NCBI RefSeq assembly: GCF_040120695.1
Contig: NZ_JBEEAC010000005.1
Coordinates: 124,001-188,000, forward strand
Reading direction: 5' to 3'
DNA length: 64,000 nt
Origin: Plantactinospora sp040120695
GTDB taxonomy: Bacteria; Actinomycetota; Actinomycetes; Mycobacteriales; Micromonosporaceae
Shown here: positions 40,845-49,475 of the stretch, piece after piece
How the letters are laid out: each line of letters opens with the position of its first letter
Numbering within the stretch: the first letter of the stretch is position 1
Notes under the pieces: generated by a model
Seen by the model: the letters and a program-made list of their open reading frames with translations, nothing else
Told to the model about the DNA's origin: nothing
Databases searched by the model: none
Program-made: the position numbers and the translations under genes

Positions 40845-41786
40845 TTACGGCGTACCGGGCTGCGGCCGTACGAGGGCGGCGTGCAACCGGTCGTAGGTGG
40901 GGGCGAGTTCGCGGAGTGCGGCTGCCGCCGCCGGGAAGTCCCGGACCACCATCGGATGCTGCATCGAGCCCACCAGCCGGGCCTGGGCCGCGGCGATCTC
41001 CGCCGCCTCGACGTATCCGGCCAGCAGCAGGCAGTCCGCGGTGTCGCTGAGCCGTCGCGCGCCGACCCGGATCGCGAAGTAGATCAGGTGTTCCCGCAGC
41101 CCGTCGCCGGCACCTGCCTCCACCATCTGGGCGACCCGTTCCGCCGCCTCGCCGTTGCCGAGGCTGCCCGGTGGCATCGTCGACTCGGCCCGCATGCTGA
41201 GCCGCCGGATCGCGGTCGGCACGATCGACCGGATCGCGTCGGCGTCGGCGACCTCCGCGACCATCCGAAAGTCGGTACGCATCGTGTACGGGTCGCCGTA
41301 GTCGACGGTCTCCGCCCGCCAGGCGGCCAGAAAGTCGTCGACCGGTACCTGAACGTAGGGGTATCCGTGCGGATCGTGCACGAGTACCCGCTGCTCGGTG
41401 ACGTCGAGGACCACCACGAAGTGGTCGGCGCCGATCGGTCCGGTCAGCTCGGGATGGTGGCGCAGGTGGCCCATCTCCAGCGGACCGACCCAGACCGGGC
41501 CCTGCGCGGCCGCGTCGGCGAGCCGGGCGAGGGCCTGGGCCGCGTCGCCGCCCGCACTGACCGTCGAGGTCCAGCCGATCGCCGCCAGTGCCTGGTCGAA
41601 TCCCAGTTCGGGATTCCAGCCGTACGCGTCGAAGAACACCGTCTTACCGCCGACGAGTTGCATGCCGAACGGTCCACCGGTGGCGACCTCGATGACCGCC
41701 GTCGACGGGGCGTGCTCGCCGAGCAACATCGCGAAGGAGTTGGCGTAGCAGTACGGGCCGCTGCCGACATAGGGGGTATGACGCAT
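40845..41786 (-). CDS. Papain-fold (C39/BtrH-N-like) cysteine protein
   Basis: A 313-residue cytosolic protein. The N-terminal half has a papain-like arrangement: a catalytic-type Cys in MRHTPYVGSGPYCYANSFAM, a His in GADHFVVVLDVTEQRVLV and an acidic residue in HDPHGYPYVQVP. This resembles C39-type peptidases or the N-terminal domain of the butirosin enzyme BtrH (acyltransferase). The C-terminal half (about 200-313) is helical, with HLIYFAIRVGARRLSDTADC. It may be a peptidase or acyl transferase; the substrate is unknown. The ATG follows GGAAGG. It is divergent from a DUF72 gene. Confidence 0.75.
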   Translation of the reverse strand: MRHTPYVGSGPYCYANSFAMLLGEHAPSTAVIEVATGGPFGMQLVGGKTVFFDAYGWNPELGFDQALAAIGWTSTVSAGGDAAQALARLADAAAQGPVWVGPLEMGHLRHHPELTGPIGADHFVVVLDVTEQRVLVHDPHGYPYVQVPVDDFLAAWRAETVDYGDPYTMRTDFRMVAEVADADAIRSIVPTAIRRLSMRAESTMPPGSLGNGEAAERVAQMVEAGAGDGLREHLIYFAIRVGARRLSDTADCLLLAGYVEAAEIAAAQARLVGSMQHPMVVRDFPAAAAALRELAPTYDRLHAALVRPQPGTP

Positions 41787-42033
41787 GGCAGGACCTTCCG
41801 TTGGACCGCGACCGGGTATCCGACGTCGAAGAGCACGCCCGTGCCGGGGCGGACCTCGTACGGGTGGCCGACGCGGGTGACACCCGGCCGCCGTCGGTCC
41901 ACGCCTCCACCCCGTCGTAGCGCAGAACCCGGCGCGGTGCCGGTATACCGTACCGGAATTGCGGCGGACCAGCCGACCGGTGCGGGGCGGGGCGGGCTGG
42001 TCCAGGGCCGCTCCGTCGACGGAGGGATCTGTG

Positions 42034-42885
42034 ATGCGGCTGGCCGTGGGGTGTGCGATGTGGACGCACAAGTCCTGGCAGGGGCGGTTCCTGGCGCATC
42101 CGCTGCCGGCCGCCGAGCGGCTGCGCTGCTATGCCGGTTGGTGTGACGCGGTGGAGGGGAACACCACGTTCTACGCGACTCCGACCCGGGAGACCGTGGC
42201 GTCTTGGGCACGGCAGACCGACCCCGACTTCCGTTTCGTGATCAAGGTTCCGAAGGCCATCACCCACGAACACCGGCTCACCGGCGTCGACGAGCCGCTG
42301 CGGGTCTTCCTGGACGCGGTCGAGCCGCTCGGTCCCCGGGCGCACGCGCTCTGGATCCAGTTGCCGGGATCGTTCGCCCCCGACGACGTCGCCGTGCTCG
42401 CTCGCTTCCTGCGCCGGTTGCCGGGCGCGCACCGCTACGCGGTGGAGGTCCGCGACCCTGCCTTCTTCGTCGACCCGCGCGCGACGCGGCTGCTCGAAGG
42501 GGTACTCGCCGACGCGGCCGCCGAGTGGATCCCCTTCGACACCACCGCGTTCTTCCAGAATCCTCCGACCAGCGACGCGGAACGGGACGCCTGGACCAAG
42601 AAACCCCGGATGCCGCTCCGGACGGTGGCGCTGACCGACCGGCCGATCGTCCGGTACCTCGGTCGCGACGACCCCGCCCGGACCGTCGAGGGCTGGCGGC
42701 ACTGGGTCGACGTCACCGTCGGCTGGCTGCGCGAGGGTCGCTCGCCGACCGTCTTCGTGCACACTCCGGACAACGCCGACGCGCCGATGCTCGCCCGCCG
42801 GTTCCACGACGAGGTGCGGGCCCGGGTACCCGAACTCGACGCGTTGCCGGAGCCGATCCCGGCCGAGCCGCTGACCCTCTTCTGA
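42034..42885 (+). CDS. DUF72 family TIM-barrel protein
   Basis: A 283-residue DUF72 protein (YecE-like TIM barrel). It starts MRLAVGCAMWTHKSWQGRFL and contains FRFVIKVPKAITHEHRLTG and YAVEVRDPAFFVDP, plus a final segment VFVHTPDNADAPMLARRF, all family marks. Cytosolic. The biochemical role of DUF72 proteins is not established. The start ATG is preceded by GGAGGG; a GTG directly before it is in frame. Stands alone, convergent with the Hsp70-like gene. Confidence 0.92.
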   Translation: MRLAVGCAMWTHKSWQGRFLAHPLPAAERLRCYAGWCDAVEGNTTFYATPTRETVASWARQTDPDFRFVIKVPKAITHEHRLTGVDEPLRVFLDAVEPLGPRAHALWIQLPGSFAPDDVAVLARFLRRLPGAHRYAVEVRDPAFFVDPRATRLLEGVLADAAAEWIPFDTTAFFQNPPTSDAERDAWTKKPRMPLRTVALTDRPIVRYLGRDDPARTVEGWRHWVDVTVGWLREGRSPTVFVHTPDNADAPMLARRFHDEVRARVPELDALPEPIPAEPLTLF

Positions 42886-42948
42886 CCCCGGACCCCTGAC
42901 CCCTGACCCGGGCCCCGGCGCCGCGGCCTGCCGGCCGAGGTGGCGCGG

Positions 42949-44784
42949 TCAGCGGACCCGGGCCCATTCGCTGGGACCGGCACCGAAAAGTCGCATCGTG
43001 TCGCCGGTGCAGACGTACTCGGTCGGCGTCAGCAGCAGCGACAGCGGCACGCTGGCGTTACGGCTGCTGCCCCGGTAGAGCACGATGGTTCCCTTGGCCC
43101 GTACGCCGCTGACGTACTCGATGCCGTTGCGGTGGTAGACGTTGGCCGAGGCGGTGCCCCGGGTCCGCTCCCGCCACCGGACTCCTCGGTAGGTCGCGAT
43201 CTCGTCGGTGGACTTGTTGAAGTTCAGTGTGACCTTGCCGTCCGCCGTGTAGGTCTGGATGATTCCGGCACCACCGCTGAACGGCACGGACTGGTTGTCG
43301 ATCTTCTTCTCCGACTGCATGCCGAGGCTCCGCCAGGTGCCGATCATGCAGCTGTCCACCCCGGCGGCGGACACCGTCGGCGTGCCGGACGGGTGGGGCG
43401 ACGCGCTGGCGCTGGGCGTCACCGACCCGCCGGCGCTGACCGGGGCGGCACCGGCCGACTCCGTACCCCTGTTCTGGTCGTGGGTCCCGGCGACGGCGAC
43501 GGCGACCGCCCCCAGGATGCCGGCGACCGCCAGGGCCGCACCCGCGACCTGGACCCGCCGGGACCGGGACAGCGCCACCCACCGGCCGAACCGCCCGCCC
43601 GCCCCGCCACCCGCCCCGGCGGTCGCGGGGTCGGCACCCGTCCCGGCCGTCGCGGGCTCGGCCGGCGGCAGCGGTGCCGTCGCCCCGACCGTGGCGGGAC
43701 CGCCGGAGTCGACCGGAACCCGCAGGCTGCCCTCGGCGACCACCAGTTCCGGCTGTTCCACGACGCTGGGGGCGATGTCCAGCGCCTGGTGCAGCGCGGT
43801 CGCGACCGCCGGCATCCGGCTGGACCCGCCGGAGAGGAAGACCGCCGCGACCGCCGACGCGCCGTCGTCGAGGCGGCCGAGCAGGGCGCGGGTGGTAGCG
43901 ACGGTACGCGCGACGACCGGGGCGGCCAGTTCCGCCAACTCCTCCCGGCCCAGCGGCATGTCCACGTCGAAGAGCGGCACGTGCACCAGGGTCGTGGTGC
44001 TGCGGGTGAGCATCTCCTTGCCGGCCCGCGCGTTGGTCCAGAGCTGCTGGCTGGCCCGGCGGTCGGAGGTGGTTTCCGGACTGGTCAGCCGGGCCCACAG
44101 CGCCTCGTCCCGGCGACCGATCACGGCACCGATCCGCTCCACGATCGCGGCGTCGACGTCGAGCCCGCCGCAGTCGGCGAGCCCCTCGGTCGCCAGCACC
44201 TCGAAGCCGTCGGCGTTGCGGCGCGCCACGGTCACGTCGAAGGTGCCGGCGCCGAAGTCGTAGACCACGGCGTACCGCCCGACCGGCAGGTCCCGGCCGG
44301 CGACATCGACGAAGAAGTTGGCGGCGGCGACCGGCTCGGCGACCAGCCGTACCGTCGGCAACACCTGGTTGGCGGCGGCCAGCAGGGTCGCCCGGCGGTG
44401 CGTACCCCAGGCGGCCGGGTAGGTCAGCACCGCCTCGGTGACCGGTTCGCTGGTGATCAGGCGTACCTCGCTGGCCACCCGGCGCAGTGGTGCGGCGAAC
44501 AGCTCCTCGACCGACATCTCCCGACCGCCGAGCAGGACGGTGCCCTCGTCGACGCAGCGCTTCGGATAGGGCTCGTAGGACTGTGGCAGCGAGAGCGCGG
44601 TGTGCAGCGCGTCCCGGCCGACCAGCAGCCGCTCACCGGTGTCGGCGCAGACCGCCGAGCGCAGCAGCGGCGAACCGTCGAAGAGCAGGGGCCTGGGTTC
44701 CCGCCCCGGCAGGGCCAGCACCGCGACGGTGTTGTAGGTGCCGAAGTCGATGCCGAGTCTCGCGCCCACGCCACGCACAGCCAT
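42949..44784 (-). CDS. Hsp70-like ATPase fused to a membrane anchor and beta-rich domain
   Basis: A 611-residue fusion. Residues 1-375 are an Hsp70/actin-fold ATPase: LGIDFGTYNTVAVLALPG, YDFGAGTFDVTVARR, LADCGGLDVDAAI and VFLSGGSSRMPAVATAL. The peptide-binding domain of DnaK is absent. After a Pro/Ala/Gly linker comes one hydrophobic helix (about 405-430; VAGAALAVAGILGAVAVAVA), then a Ser/Pro-rich stalk. The C-terminal domain (about 485-611) is lipocalin-like: MIGTWRSLGMQSEKKID, TYTADGKVTLNF and ATYRGVRWRERTRG, with paired cysteines. Topology would put the ATPase inside and the beta domain outside the cell. The ATG at 44784 is preferred to one 60 bases upstream. Confidence 0.85.
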   Translation of the reverse strand: MAVRGVGARLGIDFGTYNTVAVLALPGREPRPLLFDGSPLLRSAVCADTGERLLVGRDALHTALSLPQSYEPYPKRCVDEGTVLLGGREMSVEELFAAPLRRVASEVRLITSEPVTEAVLTYPAAWGTHRRATLLAAANQVLPTVRLVAEPVAAANFFVDVAGRDLPVGRYAVVYDFGAGTFDVTVARRNADGFEVLATEGLADCGGLDVDAAIVERIGAVIGRRDEALWARLTSPETTSDRRASQQLWTNARAGKEMLTRSTTTLVHVPLFDVDMPLGREELAELAAPVVARTVATTRALLGRLDDGASAVAAVFLSGGSSRMPAVATALHQALDIAPSVVEQPELVVAEGSLRVPVDSGGPATVGATAPLPPAEPATAGTGADPATAGAGGGAGGRFGRWVALSRSRRVQVAGAALAVAGILGAVAVAVAGTHDQNRGTESAGAAPVSAGGSVTPSASASPHPSGTPTVSAAGVDSCMIGTWRSLGMQSEKKIDNQSVPFSGGAGIIQTYTADGKVTLNFNKSTDEIATYRGVRWRERTRGTASANVYHRNGIEYVSGVRAKGTIVLYRGSSRNASVPLSLLLTPTEYVCTGDTMRLFGAGPSEWARVR

Positions 44785-44925
44785 CACGGTACGGGAGCGA
44801 CGTCCTACTGTGGGCACCCGTCCGGCGCTTCCCGATCGGGACATGGGGCGGGCCCGACCGGGAGTCGGCCGGGCCCGCGAGTGCGAGGGTTGGAAACGGT
44901 GGTGCGGGTGTCGGGAACGGTCAGG

Positions 44926-45438
44926 TCAGGTGGTCGGCTGCCCGTCGCCCGAGCCGAGGGCCGGGGTGGTCGGGCTGCCGGAGGTGACGGCGATCCGCCG
45001 GGCTCCGCCGGTGTCGTCGGCGTACGCGCCGGTGACCCGGATCTGGAGTACGCCCGCCTCGTACGAGGCGGTGACCGCGTCCGCGGTCAGGTGCGCGGGG
45101 AGCCGGAACGCGCGCCGGAACGAGCCGTACCGGACCTCGCGCAGGGTCCGTCCGTCCCGCTCCTCGGCCCGCTCGTCGCGCCGCTCGCCCCGGACGACCA
45201 GCCGGCCGGACTCGACCTCCACGGTCACGTCCCGCTCGACGTCGAGCCCGGGCAGTTCGACCCGGACCACCGCGTCGTCACCGTCCCGGACGATCTCGGC
45301 CGACGGGGTGAAGGTCGACGGGGTGGAGCCGGTCGACCGGTCGGCCGGCCAGCCGGTGGTGGTGCCGAAGGAGTGGCGGACCAGGGCGTCGAACTCCGCG
45401 AACGGGTCCCGCCGGGTCCACAGCGACAGGGTGCTCAT
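44926..45438 (-). CDS. Small heat-shock protein (Hsp20 family)
   Basis: A 170-residue alpha-crystallin-type chaperone. The N-terminus MSTLSLWTRRDPFAEFDALV is typical. The crystallin domain (about residues 45-140) contains VVRVELPGLDVERDVTVEVE, RLVVRGERRDE and FRRAFRLPAHLTADAVTASY, ending GVLQIRVT. It would bind unfolding proteins in the cytosol without ATP. The ATG is preceded by GGAGAG. A near-perfect HAIR element lies 56-76 bases upstream, so the gene is very probably repressed by HspR. Confidence 0.95.
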   Translation of the reverse strand: MSTLSLWTRRDPFAEFDALVRHSFGTTTGWPADRSTGSTPSTFTPSAEIVRDGDDAVVRVELPGLDVERDVTVEVESGRLVVRGERRDERAEERDGRTLREVRYGSFRRAFRLPAHLTADAVTASYEAGVLQIRVTGAYADDTGGARRIAVTSGSPTTPALGSGDGQPTT

Positions 45439-45493
45439 GGCTGCTCTCCTCAGGTGCAATCTGGCCGGTCGTCCCGACCGGCACCTAGGACAA

Positions 45494-45514
45494 CTTGAGT
45501 CGACCCGACTCAAT
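45494..45514 (-). promoter_or_regulatory. HAIR element (HspR operator) upstream of hsp20
   Basis: CTTGAGT-CGACCCG-ACTCAAT matches the HspR-associated inverted repeat CTTGAGT-N7-ACTCAAG at 13 of 14 defined positions. It lies 56 bases upstream of the Hsp20 start, the right place to repress its promoter. HspR itself is not encoded in this window. Confidence 0.85.
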
Positions 45515-45571
45515 TCCCGTTCGGGATCATGGTGCTCCCGCCGAGGGGCCACGTCGTGTCGTTCCGACGGC

Positions 45572-46177
45572 TCACAGCCAGCCGTTGTCGACGGCGATCC
45601 GGTACGCCTCCGCCCGGCTGCCGGCCCCGAGTTTGCCGACCACGGCGGCGAGGTGGTTGCGTACCGTGCCCTGCGACAGGGAGGCACGCCGGGCGACCGC
45701 CGAGACCGGCGCGTCGGTACCGGCCAGCCGGAGCACCTCCAGTTCGCGCGGTGTCAGCGGGCACTCGGGTGCGGTCAGCGCCTCCGCCGCCAACGTCGGA
45801 TCGACGTACCGCGCCCCGCCGTGCACCCGCCGGACGACGTCGGCCAGCGCCCCGCCCGGGGCGCCCTTGGCCAGGAAGCCCCGGGCGCCGGTGGCGAGGG
45901 CCCGGCGCAGGTGCGCGGGGCGGCCACGACCGGTCAGGATGACCACCGCGCAGGACGGCAGCGCCCTGGCCAGTTCGGCGGCGACGCCCAGCCCGTCCAG
46001 CGCCGGCATCTCCAGGTCCACCACCGCGACGTCCGGGCGGTGCGCCAGCGCGGCCTGCACCGCGGCCCGGCCGTCACCGGCCTGCGCCACCACCTCGACG
46101 TCGGGCTCCAGGTCGAGCAGGGCGGCGACGGCGACCCGGATCAACTCCTCGTCGTCGGCGAGCAGTACCCGGATCAT
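45572..46177 (-). CDS. LuxR/NarL-family response regulator
   Basis: A 201-residue regulator. The receiver domain has LLADDEE, the phospho-acceptor in VAVVDLEMPALDG, and the conserved lysine in FLAKGA. The LuxR helix-turn-helix has LTPRELEVLRLAGTD, then VSAVARRASLSQGTVRNHLA. The start MIRVLLADDE is used because the domain begins there. A GTG at 46240 with a strong ribosome site (GGAGGGGAGG) inside the kinase gene's end is an alternative that would add 21 residues. It pairs with the kinase encoded immediately upstream. Confidence 0.92.
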   Translation of the reverse strand: MIRVLLADDEELIRVAVAALLDLEPDVEVVAQAGDGRAAVQAALAHRPDVAVVDLEMPALDGLGVAAELARALPSCAVVILTGRGRPAHLRRALATGARGFLAKGAPGGALADVVRRVHGGARYVDPTLAAEALTAPECPLTPRELEVLRLAGTDAPVSAVARRASLSQGTVRNHLAAVVGKLGAGSRAEAYRIAVDNGWL

Positions 46178-46208
46178 GCTCGGCCGGCCCGCGCCGGTGC
46201 GCCCCCGC

Positions 46209-47516
46209 TCACCCGTCCCGCCCACCGCCGTCGTCTCCACCGCCGCCTCCCCTCCGTGATCTCGGAACCCGCGGCCCCGACTCGCCCGCCCGACCTGCCG
46301 TCTCCTCGGCTGTCCGTCCCGCGGTCCTCTCGGCCGCCCGTCCCGCGGTCGCCTCGTCCGCCCCGCCGGTGGCCGGCACGACGGCCTCGACCGTGAAGAC
46401 GCCGTCGCGGTGCTCGGTCCGGAGCGTCCCGTCGGCGTCGGCCAGCCGGTCGGCGAGGCCGCGCAGTCCCGAGCTGTGCCGGTCCGGCGCGGCCGGCCCC
46501 GCCCCGTCGTTGGCGACGGTCAGCCGGAACCGGTCGGCGTCCCGACCGACCTCGATGGTGCACCAGGTGGCCCGGCTGTGCCGCAGCAGGTTGGTACTCG
46601 CCTCGCGCAGTACCGGGGCCAGTTGGGCGGCGACCCCGGCCGGTACGTCGCCGGCCGGCTGCTCGACCGTGCACCGTACGCCGGACGAGCGCAGTACCTC
46701 GGCGGTTGCCGTCAGCTGTTCCCGCAGGTCGATCGTGCGGTAGCCGTGTACCGCCTCCCGCACCTCGGCCAGGGCGGAGACGGCCAGCCGCTGCACCTCG
46801 GCGGCCTCCCGGCCGGCCCGGTCCGGGTCGATCGGCGTGAGCCGGGCCACGAGTTCGGCCTTGAGCGCGATCACCGAGAGATGGTGTCCGAGCAGGTCGT
46901 GCACGTCCCGGGCGAACCGGAGCCGCTCCTGGGTGGCGGCCAGCCGGGCCTGGGCCGCCCGGCCCTGCTCTGCGGCCACCAGCAGATCCCAGAACCAGAC
47001 CTGGAACCAGCCGATCGCCGCCACGGAGAGTCCGATGCCGCCGGTGATCAGGAGGTGGTCCGACACCTCGCCACCGGTCGACCTGGCCACCGCGACCGTG
47101 ACCGTGACGGTCGCCGCCACCACCAGGGCCGCGGTCCGGCGGCCGAGCAGCAGCGGCGCGGTACCGACGATGGAGGCACCCAGCCAGGCCCAGGTCGGCC
47201 AGCCGCCGCCGGCGACCGGACCGACCAGCGGTACGGAGGCGACGGCCGTACCGGCGTACCCGACCAGCGCCCGGCGCCGGGCCGACGTGGTCAGCCAGGG
47301 CGTGAGCAGGACGTACAGCGCCACGATCTGGGCGGTGGCGACGGCGATGATGCCGACCGCGCCGAGCACGGTCCACACCGGGTCCGCCTCGCGGGCCAGT
47401 CCGATCCCCGGCATCATCAGCGCGGTCAGCAGCGTGCCGACCAGCGCGACCAGGGTGGCGATCCGGGGGCGGCGCAGCCGCGGATCACGTCTGGGCGGGT
47501 CGGGAGCGCTCGTCAT
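46209..47516 (-). CDS. NarL-type sensor histidine kinase
   Basis: A 435-residue membrane histidine kinase. About five or six hydrophobic helices span residues 18-175. The phospho-acceptor helix is RLRFARDVHDLLGHHLSVIA. The ATPase part has the N-box REASTNLLRHS, NDGAGPAAPD and SGLRGLADRL. The C-terminus is extended by about 45 low-complexity residues (TAGRAAERTAGRTAEETAGR, then a Gly/Asp-rich end), beyond any kinase domain. The start is the first ATG before the first helix. It is the upstream gene of the pair with the LuxR regulator. Signal unknown. Confidence 0.92.
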   Translation of the reverse strand: MTSAPDPPRRDPRLRRPRIATLVALVGTLLTALMMPGIGLAREADPVWTVLGAVGIIAVATAQIVALYVLLTPWLTTSARRRALVGYAGTAVASVPLVGPVAGGGWPTWAWLGASIVGTAPLLLGRRTAALVVAATVTVTVAVARSTGGEVSDHLLITGGIGLSVAAIGWFQVWFWDLLVAAEQGRAAQARLAATQERLRFARDVHDLLGHHLSVIALKAELVARLTPIDPDRAGREAAEVQRLAVSALAEVREAVHGYRTIDLREQLTATAEVLRSSGVRCTVEQPAGDVPAGVAAQLAPVLREASTNLLRHSRATWCTIEVGRDADRFRLTVANDGAGPAAPDRHSSGLRGLADRLADADGTLRTEHRDGVFTVEAVVPATGGADEATAGRAAERTAGRTAEETAGRAGESGPRVPRSRRGGGGGDDGGGRDG

Positions 47517-47598
47517 CCGCCGATGCTATGCGCCGGCCGCCCAGGCTCGGTGCCCGTGGCTCCGCGACCGCGGCGGACGATTCCCGTTTCCTCGGGGT

Positions 47599-47700
47599 TC
47601 ACTTGTAGAGAAACGGGTCACGAGGGTTGCGCCGCCGACGGCGCCGCATCAGGCGTCGTACGACGGATAGGACCGAGCCCAAGGCTCGCGGCCAAACCAT
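47599..47700 (-). CDS. Possible 33-residue arginine-rich peptide
   Basis: A short frame with ATG preceded by GGGGGG encodes a peptide with a hydrophobic-basic helix (LGSVLSVVRRLMRRRRRR) ending NPRDPFLYK. The pattern of a basic helix and a short conserved-looking tail is suggestive, but I recognise no family. It lies in the 458-base gap between the kinase gene and the GH5 gene. It may be spurious. Confidence 0.25.
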   Translation of the reverse strand: MVWPRALGSVLSVVRRLMRRRRRRNPRDPFLYK

Positions 47701-47858
47701 TTTCCCCCCAGGGTGTGCGGCGGGACCGGGCGCGGGATAGCTAACATCCCCGCGCAAAATATCGCCTCGGATCGTGCCCGGCAACAACCTGGACCGGTTG
47801 GCCTCCGGCCGGCTACCCCGACGCGGGCCGCAACGCTCCGGGCTCGGAAGGTACGCCG

Positions 47859-47925
47859 TGGGAGCGCGTCCATTTGATCATGCTGGACCTCTTGACGATT
47901 GTCGCGCCATCGTATTGAGTCAATA
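47859..47925 (+). promoter_or_regulatory. CebR-like half-site and TATTGA-G-TCAATA palindrome before GH5
   Basis: TGGGAGCGCGTCCA (47859-47872) matches the CebR operator TGGGAGCGCTCCCA at 12 of 14 positions. Further on, TATTGA-G-TCAATA (47913-47925) is a 6-base-arm palindrome in an AT-richer stretch just before the GH5 gene. Both are candidate operators for the downstream cluster. The CebR-like match is weaker than the one at 60257. Confidence 0.4.
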
Positions 47926-47974
47926 TCGATCCGAACGGGCAATGCACCCGACGACGGGAAAGGCAGGGGGTGGC

Positions 47975-49471
47975 ATGTCCGTGTCCCGGTTCGCTTTGGC
48001 GTGCCCCGGAGGATTTCTCCGGACCAATGGCGATCAAATAGTTGACGGCGACGGACAGTCGGTTATCTGGCGGGGGATTGGCCTCGCCGGTTGGCTCAAC
48101 TTCGAGAACTGGATGACCGGTTTCCCGGCGTACGAGCAGGGCATGCGGGGCGCCGTGCGGGACGTACTCGGGCCGGAGCGGTCGGCGTTCTTCTTCGACC
48201 GCTTCCTGGAGCACTTCTTCACCGCCGACGACGCCCGGTTCATCGCCGGGCTCGGCTGCAACGTGGTCCGGATCCCGGTCAACTACCGACACCTGGAGGA
48301 CGACCGCCGACCGTTCGAGATCGTGGAGTCCGGATTCCGTCACCTGGACCGGGCGATCGAGCTGCTCGCCGCGTGCGGCGTACGCACCATCATCGACCTG
48401 CACGCGCTGCCCGGCTGGCAGAACCAGGACTGGCACAGCGACAACCCCAGCCACGTGGCCCAGTTCTGGCAGCACCCGCACTTCCAGGACCGGGTCGTAC
48501 ACCTCTGGCGGGCGATCGCCGGCCGCTACCGGGACGAGCCGTGGGTGGCCGCGTACAACCCGGTCAACGAACCGGCCGACCCGACCGGGGAGGTGATCGG
48601 GCCGTACTCGCGGCGGCTGGTCGAGGCGATCCGCGAGGTCGACCCGGAGCACATCGTGATCCTGGAGGGCAACCGCTACTCCAACGACTTCGACGTGTAC
48701 GGCGAACCGCTGCCCAACGTGATCTACTCGCACCACGACTACGCGCCGCCCGGTTACGTCCCGGACGGTCGCTACCCGGGTGTGGCGCACCTGACGCACG
48801 TCTGGGAGTCGCCGGACGGCATCGGCTACGAACACGGCATCCTGCTGCCGGACCAGTCCCGCGACCAGTACTTCGACGCGAGCGTGCTGGAGCGGACCTA
48901 CCTCAAGCGCAGCGAGTACATGCTCCGCACCGGCACCCCGGTCTACGTCGGCGAGTTCAACGTCGTCTTCACCGGCGAACCCGAGCGCGACCGGATGCGG
49001 CTCGACCTGCTCGCCGACCAGTTCGAGATCTACACCCGGCACCGGGCCAACTGGGCGTTCTGGCCCTACAAGGACATCGGGGTGGCGGCACCGCTGACCG
49101 TCGACCCGGAGAGCCCGTGGATGCGCCGGATTCGGCCGGTACTGGAGAAGAAGGCCCGGCTCGGCGTCGACCTGTGGGGCGGCCGGCACGACCAGATCCA
49201 GCAGGTGATGCGCCCGCTCAAGGAGCTCTTCGCCCGGGAGTTCCCGGACTACCGGCCGTTTCCGTTCGGCAGCGAGTTCCTGATCGGCCGGCTGGTGCCG
49301 CAGATCCTCTTCGCCGAGGCCCTGCTGCCGGAGTTCGGTGAGCTGTTCCGGGGCATGGACGAGGTGGCGATCGACGAGATGATGTCCTCGTTCCGGTTCG
49401 ACCGGTGCCGGCCGCGCGGGCCGTTGGTCGAGCTGCTGCGCCGGGCCTGCGCCCAGCAAGCGCCGGTGTGA
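47975..49471 (+). CDS. Intracellular GH5-type glycoside hydrolase
   Basis: A 498-residue GH5 (cellulase-family) TIM barrel. Acid/base Glu199 lies in YNPVNEPADP and nucleophile Glu327 in YVGEFNVVF. Also typical are GLAGWLNFENWM, GLGCNVVRIPVNYRHLED and TIIDLHALPGWQNQDW. There is no signal peptide, so it is cytosolic and would act on imported oligosaccharides or a glycosylated intermediate. A domain of about 70 residues after the barrel is unassigned. The ATG at 47975 has AGGGGG before it; an in-frame ATG at 47942 is possible. It starts a seven-gene unit, and the cyclase gene begins 4 bases after its stop. Confidence 0.88.
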   Translation: MSVSRFALACPGGFLRTNGDQIVDGDGQSVIWRGIGLAGWLNFENWMTGFPAYEQGMRGAVRDVLGPERSAFFFDRFLEHFFTADDARFIAGLGCNVVRIPVNYRHLEDDRRPFEIVESGFRHLDRAIELLAACGVRTIIDLHALPGWQNQDWHSDNPSHVAQFWQHPHFQDRVVHLWRAIAGRYRDEPWVAAYNPVNEPADPTGEVIGPYSRRLVEAIREVDPEHIVILEGNRYSNDFDVYGEPLPNVIYSHHDYAPPGYVPDGRYPGVAHLTHVWESPDGIGYEHGILLPDQSRDQYFDASVLERTYLKRSEYMLRTGTPVYVGEFNVVFTGEPERDRMRLDLLADQFEIYTRHRANWAFWPYKDIGVAAPLTVDPESPWMRRIRPVLEKKARLGVDLWGGRHDQIQQVMRPLKELFAREFPDYRPFPFGSEFLIGRLVPQILFAEALLPEFGELFRGMDEVAIDEMMSSFRFDRCRPRGPLVELLRRACAQQAPV

Positions 49472-49475
49472 GGCG

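Noticed and set aside
41787..41970. Minus-strand protein-like stretch (RYDGVEAWTDGG, then in another frame VGHPYEVRPGTGVLFDVGYP) in the gap before the C39-like gene
   Set aside because: It needs a frameshift, has no clear start, and the second frame runs on into the C39-like gene without a natural stop. It may be a relic, but high-GC shadow frames often look like this.
42890..42920. Short CCCTGACC direct repeats after the DUF72 gene
   Set aside because: Too short and simple to assign; probably slippage in a GC-rich intergenic stretch. No CRISPR-like spacing was found anywhere in the window.
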